DNA of 62,759 nt from Burkholderiaceae bacterium. GTDB taxonomy: Bacteria; Pseudomonadota; Gammaproteobacteria; Burkholderiales; Burkholderiaceae. The stretch spans positions 1 through 62,759 of the forward strand of contig CANFUO010000005.1 in the NCBI GenBank assembly GCA_947450225.1, in the 5' to 3' direction. Below, in pieces: positions 1 to 10,328 of this stretch. The notes under the pieces are model-generated. The model was not told where the DNA came from, did no database searches, and saw only the letters and a list, made by a program, of their open reading frames with translations. The translations under genes and the position numbers were made by a program. How positions within the stretch are numbered: the stretch's first letter is position 1; the number at the start of each line of letters is the position of its first letter.

Positions 1-611
1 AAAATAGCATCAGGGTGGTTAGATGAAATCGCATGAGCAACGTGTTGCATCATGACCGTTTTACCAGATTTAGGGGAGGCAACAATCAGACCGCGTTGAC
101 CAAAACCAATTGGCGAGATCATATCGATAATACGACCAGTTAAATTTTCCTCGGCTTTGATATCCCGCTCCAGGAGCATAGGACGATCAGGGTGAAGAGG
201 TGTCAAGTTTTCAAACATAATCCGGTTTTTTAAGGCTTCCGGAGCAATGTCATTTACTTTATCTACTTTTACGAGAGCGAAATAGCGCTCACCCTCTTTA
301 GGTGTTCTAACTTCGCCTTCTACACCATCACCGGTGTGGAGATTAAAGCGACGAATTTGAGCAGGAGAGATATAAATATCATCCGGTGAAGCCAAATAAG
401 AAGACTCAGGGGACCTTAAAAAGCCAAAACCATCAGGTAGAACCTCTAAGACGCCATCTCCAAATACTGTTTCGCCATTTTTTGCGCGATTTTTAAGAAT
501 GGCAAACATAAGTTCTTGTTTGCGCATCCTTTGCGTATTTTCAATTTCAAGGGAGGCAGCCATTTCTAGCAATTGAGAAACGTGCAGAATTTTTAATTCA
601 GTGAGTTGCAT
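1..611 (-). CDS. rho: Transcription termination factor Rho (5' part; gene runs off the window)
   Basis: Rho is the hexameric RNA-dependent ATPase that ends transcription of untranslated RNA. I translated the minus strand from the ATG at 609-611. The product opens with [18 protein letters not shown], followed by the N-terminal helical domain and the RNA-binding cold-shock-like domain ([34 protein letters not shown]). It then reaches the Walker A loop ([10 protein letters not shown]) and stops at the window edge after about 203 residues, so roughly the N-terminal half of the usual ~420 is present. trxA lies upstream on the same strand with a 233-base gap (612-844), in which I see only the trxA terminator-like hairpin. 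The rho-trxA order is common in proteobacteria. Confidence 0.96.
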   Translation of the reverse strand, partial: MQLTELKILHVSQLLEMAASLEIENTQRMRKQELMFAILKNRAKNGETVFGDGVLEVLPDGFGFLRSPESSYLASPDDIYISPAQIRRFNLHTGDGVEGEVRTPKEGERYFALVKVDKVNDIAPEALKNRIMFENLTPLHPDRPMLLERDIKAEENLTGRIIDMISPIGFGQRGLIVASPKSGKTVMMQHVAHAISSNHPDAI

Positions 612-807
612 AGTCTTTAGTAGTTTTAGTGGGTAAAGGGTGCCAGGAAAAGCTTGGCTGATTGAAGGTTAGATGAATACAGAAAAGTGATTGACCAAAG
701 TAATTAGGGGAAATAAGCCGAATGGCAACAGGTAGAGATAAACTTACAATGCATTTAAATCTAGGTTTTAAAGGATTCTAACACTAGAAATTAGAAAGCT
801 TCAATAA

Positions 808-834
808 ACCCCTACTAAAAAACAACAGTAGGGG
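808..834 (-). terminator. Hairpin downstream of trxA
   Basis: An 8-bp perfect inverted repeat (CCCCTACT at 809-816 and AGTAGGGG at 827-834) lies 10 bases past the trxA stop. Read on the minus strand, the stem is followed by TTTATTG, a weak U-tract. It probably ends trxA transcription before rho, but the short T-run makes efficiency uncertain. Confidence 0.55.
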
Positions 835-844
835 ATATGAAGGA

Positions 845-1171
845 TTAAAGATGGGAATCTAAAAAGGCTGTTAATTGCGATTTGGCAAGCGCACCGACTT
901 TTTGAGCGGCGACTTCACCATTTTTGAAAAGGATTAAAGTCGGAATGCCACGAATGCCAAATTTTGCTGGAATTGCTTGATTTTCATCAACATTAATTTT
1001 AGCAATTTGGATTTTATCGCCATATTCTTTAGCAACTTCTTCCAAAATAGGGCCGATCATTTTGCAAGGACCGCACCATTCAGCCCAAAAATCCAGTAAA
1101 ACAGGTTTGCTGGATTGAGCTACATCTACTTCAAATGAACTGTCTGTAATATGTTTGATTGCTTCGCTCAT
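845..1171 (-). CDS. trxA: Thioredoxin 1
   Basis: Small cytoplasmic disulfide reductase that supplies electrons to ribonucleotide reductase, PAPS reductase and other oxidised proteins. At 108 residues it has normal length. The redox motif WCGPC is at residues 32-36, the buried Asp at 27, and the cis-proline segment GIPTL near residue 75. It starts at ATG 1169-1171 on the minus strand, preceded by AAGGAAGC as a ribosome site. It is divergent from the AddB-like gene across a 126-base AT-rich gap that must hold both promoters. Rho lies downstream. Confidence 0.97.
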   Translation of the reverse strand: MSEAIKHITDSSFEVDVAQSSKPVLLDFWAEWCGPCKMIGPILEEVAKEYGDKIQIAKINVDENQAIPAKFGIRGIPTLILFKNGEVAAQKVGALAKSQLTAFLDSHL

Positions 1172-1297
1172 GATGCTTCCTTAATATAATTTAAATGTAA
1201 TGCAAAATACTTGTAAGATAAGAGTTGAATTTAATCAACAACTACGATTATCTTAACCTAAAACACTTAACTTCTCTCGCTGGAAAATTATTTTTAA

Positions 1298-4150
1298 ATG
1301 GCTATGATTGAAAAAAGTGTCTTAGCGCATCATGGTGCAATGCAAGATATTGCAAACCTCATTTGGGCACATACTCAAAAATGTGGTCAAACACCCATCG
1401 TACTGACTACTACCTCAGGACCAATTATTGAGTTAAGACGACTTCTCGAATTTTCAAGACCGGCTCAACTCAATCCCAAGATTGCTTTTTTACCCAAGAT
1501 ATTAAGTGTCTCAGACTGGCTATCCAAAACCCCTAGCTTAATGCACTTCCCACCGGTACTTACCACTTTGCAGCGCTGGGAAATGGTCTATGGAGAGCTT
1601 GCAAAGCACAAAAAAATCCAAAGTCAATTTGGTGTGATTGGTGAGGGTGGGCGTTGGGCAATGGCAAAAGCCATTGTGCAAGCCTGTGATTTTTTAACAC
1701 AAGCCAATATTACCTTTGCGCCTGAAAAATCTAAAACGATGGACGTTGTATACGATCAAGTACAAGCAGAGTTTGAGGAAACGATTAAAAATGCCTACCC
1801 GCATAATTTGGAATTAGCACATGAAGAAGGCCAACTCATCTTTGCCTTTTGGAAATACCTCAGCAGTACAGAAGACCCATTTGTGCGCGAACGGATGGCA
1901 TATCAGTATCGTCAAAAAGAATTAGAAAACTCAGATTCCCCGCCGTTAGTCTGGTTAGAAATGGCGCCACCTTCTAAAACCCTTCAAACCATACAAGCAG
2001 AATTTTTGAAGGCATATGCTCAGCAACAAGAAGTATTAAAAATGGACATCGATTGGGAACAGAGTGCGTTATGGCCAGAATGTATTTCTGGGAAGACCAC
2101 GCATTTTGGAGCGCAAATCCTTGAGCAAGTAAAAAATAATCGTCAGAAATTTCAAAAGCACCCATGGCGCATTATTTCGCAGCCGAATTTTGAGAAAATG
2201 GCCTGGGCGGCACTTGCATGTATTCAAGAGCACATTCAAGCCGACCGAAAAAACATCGCTATTGTTGCCCAAGACCGATTAGTCGCCAGAAGAGTGCGAG
2301 CACTCCTTGCGCGGTATGGCGACAGCATCTCGATTAAAGATCCAACAGGCTGGAAACTTGCAACCACAAGTGCCGCAGCAGCGGTGGATAGTTATTTACA
2401 GTTGATGTCGAGTTCTGAGGGGCCAAGTTTAGCCACCATATTTGGGTTTTTAAAAAATCCGATGCTAGAGTGGCAATCCTTTCTTGCACCGTTTACTGTG
2501 AACAAAGAGATTGACTCACAGGATTTTTCCTGGTGGATGGAAAGTCGACTGTTAGCGAGTCAAGTTGGCATGGGTTGGCATGAACTCCAATCCGTCTTTA
2601 CACAAGAGATACGACAAGATCAACACCCTTTGAGTTTAGAGTATCGCCAAATCGCACAAGCACTCCTCAAGCAATTACAAAGTTTTAGTACCTTGTGGCA
2701 AAGTTCCCGTCATAAAAGCGATGCTTGGGTTAACTTACTTGAAGAGCAATTACACAGCTTTGGCATGATGGATTGTTTAGCGGAAGATGAAGCAGGTCAA
2801 AGTATTTTAGATATGTTGAGCGAATTAAAAGAACTAAATACAGAAACGCTCAAAAATTCTGCATGGACGAGCCTTTTTGATCAATGGATTGATCAAGCAG
2901 CCTACATACAAAAGGCCTCACGGAAAGAGGTTAATATTTCTTTTATTGCCTTATCTGCCATCCGCTTTAGTCATTATTCAGCCGTTGTAATGATCGGTTG
3001 TGATGCAAGGCAGTTACCCAGTACCAAAGATTATGGCTCCGTATTTTCCAGGGCGATGTTGAAAGAGCTAGATGAAGCCTTGCCCGAATCTGAGTACATC
3101 CAACAAGCAAGAGATCTCTCACAATTACTCACGTCCCACGAACATGTGGATTTATTGTGGCAGGAATACCAACAAGCGCAAGAAAAAAACCGCTTATGTG
3201 GTTGGTTAGCAAGATTACAAATGGATATGCCGGATTTGACAAAGCCCATTGCCTTAAACGATGCGTCGGTAGATAGTCAACCACAAACCCGGTCAAGCAC
3301 GCCCATTCTTAATACAGGCTTGTTGCCAAATCAATTAAGTCCAAGTGCATATAAAGCCTTACGCTCATGCCCCTATCAATTTTACGTAACGTATGTGCTG
3401 GGATTGAAATCACCCAAGGCGTTGCAAGAGCAATCCGACTTTGGACAAATCGGGAGTTTGTTGCACGCAATTTTGCATCAGTTTTATCAAGATTATCAAC
3501 AACAAACATTCCCCGATGACCTAGCCAAGCGTCCATGGATGATTGACAGATTAGAGAAAATTTCAAAAGAGCAGTGGCGTATCCTCATTGCCCAGAATGG
3601 GCAATTATTTTCAGATCAACACAAATGGTTCCAGCAAATGGAGTCCTTGGTGGATTGGCAAATAGAACTAGAGAAGAATGGATGGACCTTTGCTGAATCA
3701 GAAAAGACAGTCGAGTTTGCCCTTCAACTGACAAGTGGTGATTTAATCACCATCTTTGGTCGTGTAGATCGCGTGGACATTAAAGATAATTCCGATCTAA
3801 AAGTCTTGGACTATAAATTTAAAAATGGGGACAAGTTAAAGTTTTCTCAAGATCATCTTGCCGATGATCCGCAAATCCTCATCTACAGTCAAGCGCTTAC
3901 TGAAATTCACCAACACCGACATCGAGAAGTTAAAAAAGCTGGTTGGGTCAGTTTAAGAGAAGCGAAAGAAGGACAAAGAGACCTAGAGATTGAAGTCACG
4001 CCAGAGACACTCAAGCAGATCGAAGAACAAATCCGTGAAGATCTCAATCAAATCTGGACAGGAGTGCCGATGCCAGCTAATGGACCACAACAGGTTTGTA
4101 AGTATTGTGACGCACGCGGGATTTGTCGAAAAGGGATGTGGGAAGCATGA
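1298..4150 (+). CDS. AddB/RecB-type PD-(D/E)XK nuclease subunit with Fe-S cysteines
   Basis: Probable partner of the helicase-nuclease encoded next, together processing DNA double-strand ends for recombination. The C-terminal 260 residues carry a RecB-type nuclease: SCPYQFYVTYVLGL, then GSLLHAILHQFY, the catalytic VLDYKFK and DDPQILIYSQAL. Four cysteines, C691 and the cluster C934-x2-C937-x5-C943, match the iron-sulfur arrangement known in AddB and AdnA nuclease domains. The N-terminal 650 residues look like a degenerate UvrD-type fold, and I see no P-loop, so this subunit is probably not an ATPase. The last four bases overlap the next start (ATGA), which implies translational coupling. Calling it addB is an inference from domain order and neighbour. 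Confidence 0.85.
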   Translation: MAMIEKSVLAHHGAMQDIANLIWAHTQKCGQTPIVLTTTSGPIIELRRLLEFSRPAQLNPKIAFLPKILSVSDWLSKTPSLMHFPPVLTTLQRWEMVYGELAKHKKIQSQFGVIGEGGRWAMAKAIVQACDFLTQANITFAPEKSKTMDVVYDQVQAEFEETIKNAYPHNLELAHEEGQLIFAFWKYLSSTEDPFVRERMAYQYRQKELENSDSPPLVWLEMAPPSKTLQTIQAEFLKAYAQQQEVLKMDIDWEQSALWPECISGKTTHFGAQILEQVKNNRQKFQKHPWRIISQPNFEKMAWAALACIQEHIQADRKNIAIVAQDRLVARRVRALLARYGDSISIKDPTGWKLATTSAAAAVDSYLQLMSSSEGPSLATIFGFLKNPMLEWQSFLAPFTVNKEIDSQDFSWWMESRLLASQVGMGWHELQSVFTQEIRQDQHPLSLEYRQIAQALLKQLQSFSTLWQSSRHKSDAWVNLLEEQLHSFGMMDCLAEDEAGQSILDMLSELKELNTETLKNSAWTSLFDQWIDQAAYIQKASRKEVNISFIALSAIRFSHYSAVVMIGCDARQLPSTKDYGSVFSRAMLKELDEALPESEYIQQARDLSQLLTSHEHVDLLWQEYQQAQEKNRLCGWLARLQMDMPDLTKPIALNDASVDSQPQTRSSTPILNTGLLPNQLSPSAYKALRSCPYQFYVTYVLGLKSPKALQEQSDFGQIGSLLHAILHQFYQDYQQQTFPDDLAKRPWMIDRLEKISKEQWRILIAQNGQLFSDQHKWFQQMESLVDWQIELEKNGWTFAESEKTVEFALQLTSGDLITIFGRVDRVDIKDNSDLKVLDYKFKNGDKLKFSQDHLADDPQILIYSQALTEIHQHRHREVKKAGWVSLREAKEGQRDLEIEVTPETLKQIEEQIREDLNQIWTGVPMPANGPQQVCKYCDARGICRKGMWEA

Positions 4151-7100
4151 TTGACGACTTGACCAAAATATCCTGTGACCCAAATTCGTCGGTGGTCGTG
4201 GAAGCCTGTGCAGGAAGTGGAAAGACTTGGCTACTGATTTCTAGAATCTTTCGATTATTGTTAGCAGATGTGCTGCCTAGTCAAATCTTAGCGATTACAT
4301 TTACCCGCAAAGCAGCCCAAGAGATGAATGATCGCTTGGCTACACTTCTTTTAGAAATACATCAAAAATCCGATGTAGAAGTGATACATGAATTAAAGAT
4401 TCGAGGCTTAACTGAAGAAGAGGCCAAGCAACAATTACCCCGAGCTAGAGCCTTGTATGAAGAAGTATTGACCCAACCCCAAGTCATTGCCATGGAAACC
4501 TTTCATGGCTGGTTTAGTCGAGTCAGTTCGGCGGCGCCGATGACCTCGGGTATCGTTACACAAGGAAGCCTGCGAGAAGATCGACAGCGGTTATTGAAAG
4601 AAGCGATGGCTGACTGGTGGAAACAACTTGGTTCAGGAGAGGGCGAGTTTTTACAGCTACAAGAACATTATTTACGACTATTGGATTTGGTTTCCAAAAC
4701 AGCCGCTGACAAACTTTTAGAAGGCTCTTTCAGTATTTTGGAGCAATTAAGTGCTTGGCAACAGTATGTTGACTCCTTGCCTATAGATAAAGATCCTCTG
4801 CAAGTGCTGGCAGAGAAATTACCGCTTCTCCATCAATCAAGCCCCATACTAAATCTCCATGATCAAACTCAATATGATTGGCAAGGACTGCAGACATGTC
4901 TGGATTGGTATGCGCAGAGTATTGGTGCAGCACGAGATGAAGAGTTGACAGAAGACCTACTGAAAGTCTTTGCAAAAAAGAGCCAACAGGTGAGTGATAA
5001 AGACTTAATTGATACATTAATTATTGCATTACACAATCGCTCAGATACAGAAAAAATTAGAGCTGTAGTATCAGCTTGCTCAGGTAATCTCAAGAAAATC
5101 CTCAAAAAAGCTGGTCGCCTCGATTTAGAAACAGGGATACCAGAATGCTTCGCTGGATGGTTAGATCTTACTGAGCGTTATAAAGTTTGGCAAAAAGATC
5201 AAAACCTATATCAACTCAATCAGTCCTGGATCATTCTGGGAACATCGATAGCTAAGCACTTTAGAGAATACAAGAAGAACCACCGTATTTTGGACTTTAA
5301 TGATCTTGAGATGAATGTGGCGCAGTTATTAAAAGATGAAGTGCTCGCCAGCTATATTCAGGTGCGACTTGATGCCAAATATAAACATATTTTGATCGAT
5401 GAATTCCAAGACACCAATCCAACTCAGTGGATGATCCTAAAATCTTGGTTGAGTGGTTATGGGGAAGCAGGAGAGCAGCCCAAGATATTTGTGGTGGGAG
5501 ATCCAAAGCAGTCTATTTATCGTTTCCGTAAAGCTGATGCGCGTTTATTTAAAGCGGTACAAGAGTTTTTGCAACACGATTACGGCGCAAAATTACTTGA
5601 TAAGAATGATACGAGACGTAATCCACCCGCTGTTGTTCAAGCGGTTAATCAAGTGTTTACCAAAGTCAAAGAGCAAATACCAGATTACCGGTTTATGGAT
5701 CATAAAACACTCTGGGAGAGCCCCTCTGATGCACCTCTCTACGCCGAGGTTTTTTGTCTAGAACTCATACCTAAGATTGACACTGGAGAAACATCTGAAA
5801 ATCGAAATCCTTTTTTAGAAGGGATGTTCGATCGCACCCGAGGAGCAGCGGCGCAACAAAACTTGATGGAAGCCAAGCAAGTAGCAAGCATTATCAGCCA
5901 TTGGTTAACTACCAAAAACGTTAAGGATGAGAAAAATGACTCTGGTGTTAGAAAAGCCAACCCAAGCGATTTTTATATCTTAGTACGCAATAAAACACAC
6001 ATGATAGAAATTGAGACTGCACTCAGAATTTATGGACTACCTTATCAAAGTCCTCGGAAGGGTGGATTGTTACAAACCCTAGAGGCAGCAGATATTAGTG
6101 CGCTCTTACATGTTTTACTTACCCCTAGCAATAATTTAGCATTGGCACATGTACTACGTAGCCCGATGTTTGCTTGTGAGGAGAGTCAATTACAACATTT
6201 AGCGATGTTGGCAAATAAAACATCTTGGTGGAACCATTTAGAGCTGATTCCGCAAGACAATATTCAGAAAGCCTATCGTCTACTTAATCGTTGGCGTACC
6301 CTTGCAAATCATCTTCCGGTACATGATTTACTCGATTGCATCTATGAAGAGGGTGACGTGTATGCAAGCTACTCCAAGGTATGTCCACCCCTGATGCATA
6401 GCAAAGTCTTGGCTAATTTAGAGGCATTTCTGAAGCTGGCATTAGATACCAATGGTGGACGATATCCATCCCTCAGTCGTTTTATTGAAGAGTTGCAGAT
6501 TCTCACCAAAGGTGCAGAAACTGAAACGCCTGATGAAGGGGAAGTATTAGAGGCTAGTGATGACGAAGAAGACGATGACCCAGAGGCAGATCAAACCGCA
6601 ATCAAAATCATGACGATCCATGCCGCCAAAGGATTAGAAGCACCTTTTGTGTTTTTAATGAATACCAACTATGTTCCATCAGAAAAAGATAGTGCAGGCG
6701 TCTTGATAGATTGGCCAACGCGTCAAAATGTCCCAAACCTGATGTTTGCTCACCAAAAAGATGGGTTAAACGAAGTGCTTCAACCGTTAAAAGATGAAGA
6801 GAACCAAATTGCGCAACGAGAAAATGCGAATTTACTCTATGTCGCCATGACCCGCGCTAAACAAACTTTTGTGGCCTGTGGAAATGGTAAGTTAAAAGAG
6901 AAGTCTTGGTATGCCCTCATGATGCAAGCCCAAATACCAGTCAAGATCATTACAGAGATTGTTTCTGAAGAAGTACCTCTGCCAACTTTAGCTCAAACTG
7001 CACCCACCATACTTGAGTCGCGATTGAAGTTCCCAAGGATTCCGGAAATTATCTTTCAGGAAGTGCCGCAAGCACAGGATGAAGAAAGTAAGTCCTTTGA

Positions 7101-7605
7101 AGAAACCAATCAAGCAACAATACAGGCAAGTAAACCCAACCCAGAGATCCTTGCCTTAGGAACTTGGGTGCATTGGTTGCTTGAGCACACCACCCAACAA
7201 CCCATCACTAGTGAGATCAGTACTGAATTTCTGCAAAAGTTGTCGGCAGGGCAAAAAGCACCTCCTGATATTACTCAGAAGGCAATACCCATTGTGAAGA
7301 AGATACTAAATGCCGTGCATCTAAAAGACTATTTTTATGGCGAGCAACTTATTGCAGTATGGAATGAATTGGAGATGATTGATGAGAAAGGGGTTTTATT
7401 CAAAATCGATCGATTAGTTGAGTTAGATAATGAATTTGTGATTTTGGACTATAAGTTAACGATTCCAGAAGAGGGTACCGAGTTTTTTAAGAAATATCAA
7501 AACCAACTCAATAATTACCAAGTATTGGTTCATAAAATTCGCCAAGATAAGCCGGTTCGAGCTTTACTTGTAGATCAACATGCCAATGTCAAAGAAATTG
7601 TTTAA
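4147..7605 (+). CDS. UvrD/AddA-type helicase-nuclease, double-strand break repair
   Basis: Superfamily 1A DNA helicase fused to a C-terminal nuclease, 1152 residues from ATG 4147. The P-loop ACAGSGKT is at residues 20-27, motif Ia is TFTRKAAQEM, Walker B is HILIDEFQDTNPTQW and motif III is VVGDPKQSIYRFRKA. Motif V/VI follows as IMTIHAAKGLEAP and LLYVAMTRAK. The C-terminal nuclease shows VHWLLEH and VILDYKLTIP. An in-frame TTG at 4123 would add eight residues, but the ATG overlapping the upstream stop is preferred. An acidic stretch near residues 795-810 (DDEEDDDPEAD) sits just before motif V. With the preceding gene it forms an AddAB-like pair rather than RecBCD; no recC- or recD-like gene is present nearby. 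Confidence 0.92.
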   Translation: MIDDLTKISCDPNSSVVVEACAGSGKTWLLISRIFRLLLADVLPSQILAITFTRKAAQEMNDRLATLLLEIHQKSDVEVIHELKIRGLTEEEAKQQLPRARALYEEVLTQPQVIAMETFHGWFSRVSSAAPMTSGIVTQGSLREDRQRLLKEAMADWWKQLGSGEGEFLQLQEHYLRLLDLVSKTAADKLLEGSFSILEQLSAWQQYVDSLPIDKDPLQVLAEKLPLLHQSSPILNLHDQTQYDWQGLQTCLDWYAQSIGAARDEELTEDLLKVFAKKSQQVSDKDLIDTLIIALHNRSDTEKIRAVVSACSGNLKKILKKAGRLDLETGIPECFAGWLDLTERYKVWQKDQNLYQLNQSWIILGTSIAKHFREYKKNHRILDFNDLEMNVAQLLKDEVLASYIQVRLDAKYKHILIDEFQDTNPTQWMILKSWLSGYGEAGEQPKIFVVGDPKQSIYRFRKADARLFKAVQEFLQHDYGAKLLDKNDTRRNPPAVVQAVNQVFTKVKEQIPDYRFMDHKTLWESPSDAPLYAEVFCLELIPKIDTGETSENRNPFLEGMFDRTRGAAAQQNLMEAKQVASIISHWLTTKNVKDEKNDSGVRKANPSDFYILVRNKTHMIEIETALRIYGLPYQSPRKGGLLQTLEAADISALLHVLLTPSNNLALAHVLRSPMFACEESQLQHLAMLANKTSWWNHLELIPQDNIQKAYRLLNRWRTLANHLPVHDLLDCIYEEGDVYASYSKVCPPLMHSKVLANLEAFLKLALDTNGGRYPSLSRFIEELQILTKGAETETPDEGEVLEASDDEEDDDPEADQTAIKIMTIHAAKGLEAPFVFLMNTNYVPSEKDSAGVLIDWPTRQNVPNLMFAHQKDGLNEVLQPLKDEENQIAQRENANLLYVAMTRAKQTFVACGNGKLKEKSWYALMMQAQIPVKIITEIVSEEVPLPTLAQTAPTILESRLKFPRIPEIIFQEVPQAQDEESKSFEETNQATIQASKPNPEILALGTWVHWLLEHTTQQPITSEISTEFLQKLSAGQKAPPDITQKAIPIVKKILNAVHLKDYFYGEQLIAVWNELEMIDEKGVLFKIDRLVELDNEFVILDYKLTIPEEGTEFFKKYQNQLNNYQVLVHKIRQDKPVRALLVDQHANVKEIV

Positions 7606-7635
7606 AGTAGAACTATTCCACTCAAGGAGAAATTC

Positions 7636-8034
7636 ATGTTTTCAAAGTTTGCGGCATTAGGTTTTGCAGAGAAATTTTTTATAGGATTTGTGTTTGTTGG
7701 TTTAGCCGTGACTATGTCCGATCAGTTTTCGCAAAGTAGTAGAGAATTAGGTATCCAATCTGCGCGGGAGAAATGTGTCAAAGAAGCAGAAGAATTAAAA
7801 GCCAATGCATTGCCCCATGAAGTATGGAAAAAAGTGCCCCCGGTTTGCGACGCTGAGGCAATTGTGAAGCTAGAGCAAAAGACTGCCACGCAAAAGGCAA
7901 TTATTGACATGACGGACGAACATAAATCTAATAAATCATTTCCATCCATTATTTGGTTTATCTTGATCGGTTTAATACCAACCATCATAGGCGTGATCCG
8001 GCGCCAGATGGGTAAGATTGATAAGAATGGATAA
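7636..8034 (+). CDS. Small two-helix membrane protein, unknown function
   Basis: A 132-residue protein I cannot assign to a family. A hydrophobic helix near residues 14-27 (FFIGFVFVGLAVTM) and a second near residues 103-119 (IIWFILIGLIPTIIGVI) flank a charged central region with two cysteines (C47 and C69). The second helix is followed by basic residues (RRQMGKIDK), suggesting a cytoplasmic C-terminus. A good ribosome site (AAGGAGAA) lies seven bases before the ATG. It follows the AddA-like gene by 30 bases and may be the last gene of that operon. Confidence 0.75.
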   Translation: MFSKFAALGFAEKFFIGFVFVGLAVTMSDQFSQSSRELGIQSAREKCVKEAEELKANALPHEVWKKVPPVCDAEAIVKLEQKTATQKAIIDMTDEHKSNKSFPSIIWFILIGLIPTIIGVIRRQMGKIDKNG

Positions 8035-8400
8035 ACCATTATCTAAAACGTGACTGGAGTGATAGGGGGTATTTAATCTATAGCACTTCTGAAGATTTTT
8101 TTCTTCTGCTTCAATTGAATAGGGTTATTCACTTAAGTCCCTTGATTACTCACTCTAAAATGTTCGGGTTTTTACTTATCTGCATAAAACGCCTGTACTT
8201 CAATCACTTAATGAAACTACACCCTGAAATGATGTTGTTGTGAGGGCTTTAATAGCCTATGTGAGAAGATTGAATAAGAAAAGTATACGGTTGTTTTATA
8301 AGCTAAGTTCTGATTTAAAGGTAATGTCTAGTCGCATAATTGAATTTAGTTGAATATAATAGTTAGCAAGATTTTTCAGTCATGGTAAGTTAAAGAATAT
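8035..8400. other. Intergenic region, 366 bases, no gene seen
   Basis: AT-rich and with stops in all frames. I find no RNA gene or repeat. A short self-complementary GAAG-A/T-run-CTTC stretch near 8092-8106 could be a weak terminator for the upstream gene. TATAAT at 8355-8360 is a good -10 candidate for the kinase at 8401, but no convincing -35 hexamer lies at the right distance. Confidence 0.5.
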
Positions 8401-10299
8401 ATGTTATCTAGTAATCCCGAATTCCAGTTTGCTGCGACTAGCCTTTTTCCGGTCATGCTTATTATTAATTTGATTTACGGCATTATTTTTTGGGGATTAT
8501 TCAGAAAAGACAAGCTAATAGAAGTTGACATTTGGATTAAAGGTTGTTTTTACTTCTCCATTGGCACATTGCTAATAGCAACAAGAGAGTTTTTTCCTCT
8601 ATTTTTAGGTTATGCCATCGGAAATTTTTTGGTTTTCTATTCTCACTTCATGTGTTTTCGGTCGATGCAATACATGAGTTATGGATCATATCAAAACGAC
8701 TACTTGATGAAGCTATTCTGTGTTTTTTATGGATTGGGCTTTATCTTCCTCAAAAATTACCACGACGATCCAAATCTTATAGCCTTATATGTCGGAGTTT
8801 CTAATTGTTTATTTCATCCATGGATCTTTGTAAAACTTTATAGAATGCGGAAGAGCATTTCAAATTTATTTGCTGAATTAATTACGTATTGTTATTTGGC
8901 TTCCTCATTTATTTGGCTATTCCGACTCTTTTTTTCCCAGTATTATGGTTTTGGAGAGTCACTGGACCCAGGTCTTATTAATTGGTTGACCTTATTGCTT
9001 CTGACGATGATCTTTTTGATTAAGCACTCTTTCTTTTTTGGATTGGAGTTAATCCGAAAAAATAATCAATTAGAGGAAATCACCCGCCTATCTGAGGAAA
9101 AAGATGACTTAATGACTCAATTAGAGGCAGAAAAGAATATTGCCCAAAAAGCAAATTTAACGAAAAGTCAGTTTTTGGCGAATGTTTCTCATGAAATCCG
9201 CACGCCTTTACATGGTTTGATTGGAATGTTATCGACCATCTTAAGATCTCCCGTGTCAGAGGAAATTAAAAAATCACTAGATAAGGCTTTGTATTCCTCA
9301 AAGGCCTTGCTGTTCGTTCTAAACGATATCTTAAATTTCGCTAAAATTGAAGCTGGTAAGATTGAAGTAAATATAGAGCCATTTAGATTGAAGCAATTGT
9401 TTGAGGACGTCTCTGATTTGTTTGTGATTTCTGCGACTGATAAAAAAATTGATTTACGCTTTGATCTTGACCCTAAGATTCCTGATGTGCTAATGGGTGA
9501 TTTCTTTAAATTGCGCCAAGTATTATTTAATTTAGTAGGTAATTCGATTAAGTTTACACGCCAGGGTTCGATTGAAATACATACTCGTTTAGAAAAGATC
9601 GTGGATCAAAATGTAATCTTAACCATCGGTGTGAAAGATTCTGGAGTGGGCATGTCTTTTGATGATTTAGAGGAGATATTTCAACCATTTCGACAATTGG
9701 ATAACACTGATACGCGGAATTATGAGGGTATAGGATTGGGCTTGCCGATTGTCCAGAGTATTTTAAGTGCCATGCATTCCCGGCTCGATATTAAGAGCCA
9801 GCCGGGGGTTGGGACCGATGCGTCCTTTGAATTATGTTTAGGGATGCCATCCAAACTTCAATCAGATTCCATCAACTTAAAACTAAATTCTCAGGATCCT
9901 GATTTGATTTTGATTTCGAAAGAAATATTAGTAGGAAAGCGCATATTAGTTGCTGAAGATAACCCAATTAATGTGGAAGTTGTTCGGCATTATTTGGAAT
10001 TTTTGAAGATCGAAGCTGATTTTGTTTTAGATGGTAAGGAATGTCTCGAGGCGATAGAAAAACATCCCTATGATCTTATTCTGATGGATATCCAAATGCC
10101 TAATATTGATGGCATACATGCAACATCTCAGATTAGATCTAATGAAAAGTTCAAAGACCTTCCTATTATTGGACTCAGCGCTGCAATAACCGTAGAAGAT
10201 CGTGAAAAGAGTTTAAGAAGTGGGATGAATGATTATTTGGTCAAGCCATTTGAGCTGAATGAATTAGCTGAAGTAATCATGAAATACCTCAATCGATAA
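8401..10299 (+). CDS. Hybrid sensor histidine kinase with multi-helix membrane sensor and receiver
   Basis: Inner-membrane signal kinase, 632 residues. About seven hydrophobic segments fill residues 12-215 and form an integral membrane sensor of no type I recognise. A short coiled coil (residues ~220-250) leads to HisKA with phospho-acceptor H264 in NVSHEIRTPLHG. The ATPase domain follows (LVGNSIKFT, VKDSGVGMS, GIGLGLPIVQ). A C-terminal receiver ends the protein, with acidic pocket VAEDN, phosphorylated D563 in LMDIQMP and conserved lysine in YLVKPFE. There is no Hpt domain and no adjacent response regulator, so its output is unknown. The ATG at 8401 lacks an obvious Shine-Dalgarno sequence (GTTAAAGAATAT precedes it). 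Confidence 0.9.
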   Translation: MLSSNPEFQFAATSLFPVMLIINLIYGIIFWGLFRKDKLIEVDIWIKGCFYFSIGTLLIATREFFPLFLGYAIGNFLVFYSHFMCFRSMQYMSYGSYQNDYLMKLFCVFYGLGFIFLKNYHDDPNLIALYVGVSNCLFHPWIFVKLYRMRKSISNLFAELITYCYLASSFIWLFRLFFSQYYGFGESLDPGLINWLTLLLLTMIFLIKHSFFFGLELIRKNNQLEEITRLSEEKDDLMTQLEAEKNIAQKANLTKSQFLANVSHEIRTPLHGLIGMLSTILRSPVSEEIKKSLDKALYSSKALLFVLNDILNFAKIEAGKIEVNIEPFRLKQLFEDVSDLFVISATDKKIDLRFDLDPKIPDVLMGDFFKLRQVLFNLVGNSIKFTRQGSIEIHTRLEKIVDQNVILTIGVKDSGVGMSFDDLEEIFQPFRQLDNTDTRNYEGIGLGLPIVQSILSAMHSRLDIKSQPGVGTDASFELCLGMPSKLQSDSINLKLNSQDPDLILISKEILVGKRILVAEDNPINVEVVRHYLEFLKIEADFVLDGKECLEAIEKHPYDLILMDIQMPNIDGIHATSQIRSNEKFKDLPIIGLSAAITVEDREKSLRSGMNDYLVKPFELNELAEVIMKYLNR

Positions 10300-10328
10300 A
10301 ACTTTTTAGGGTCTTGGTTAGGCCCTGG

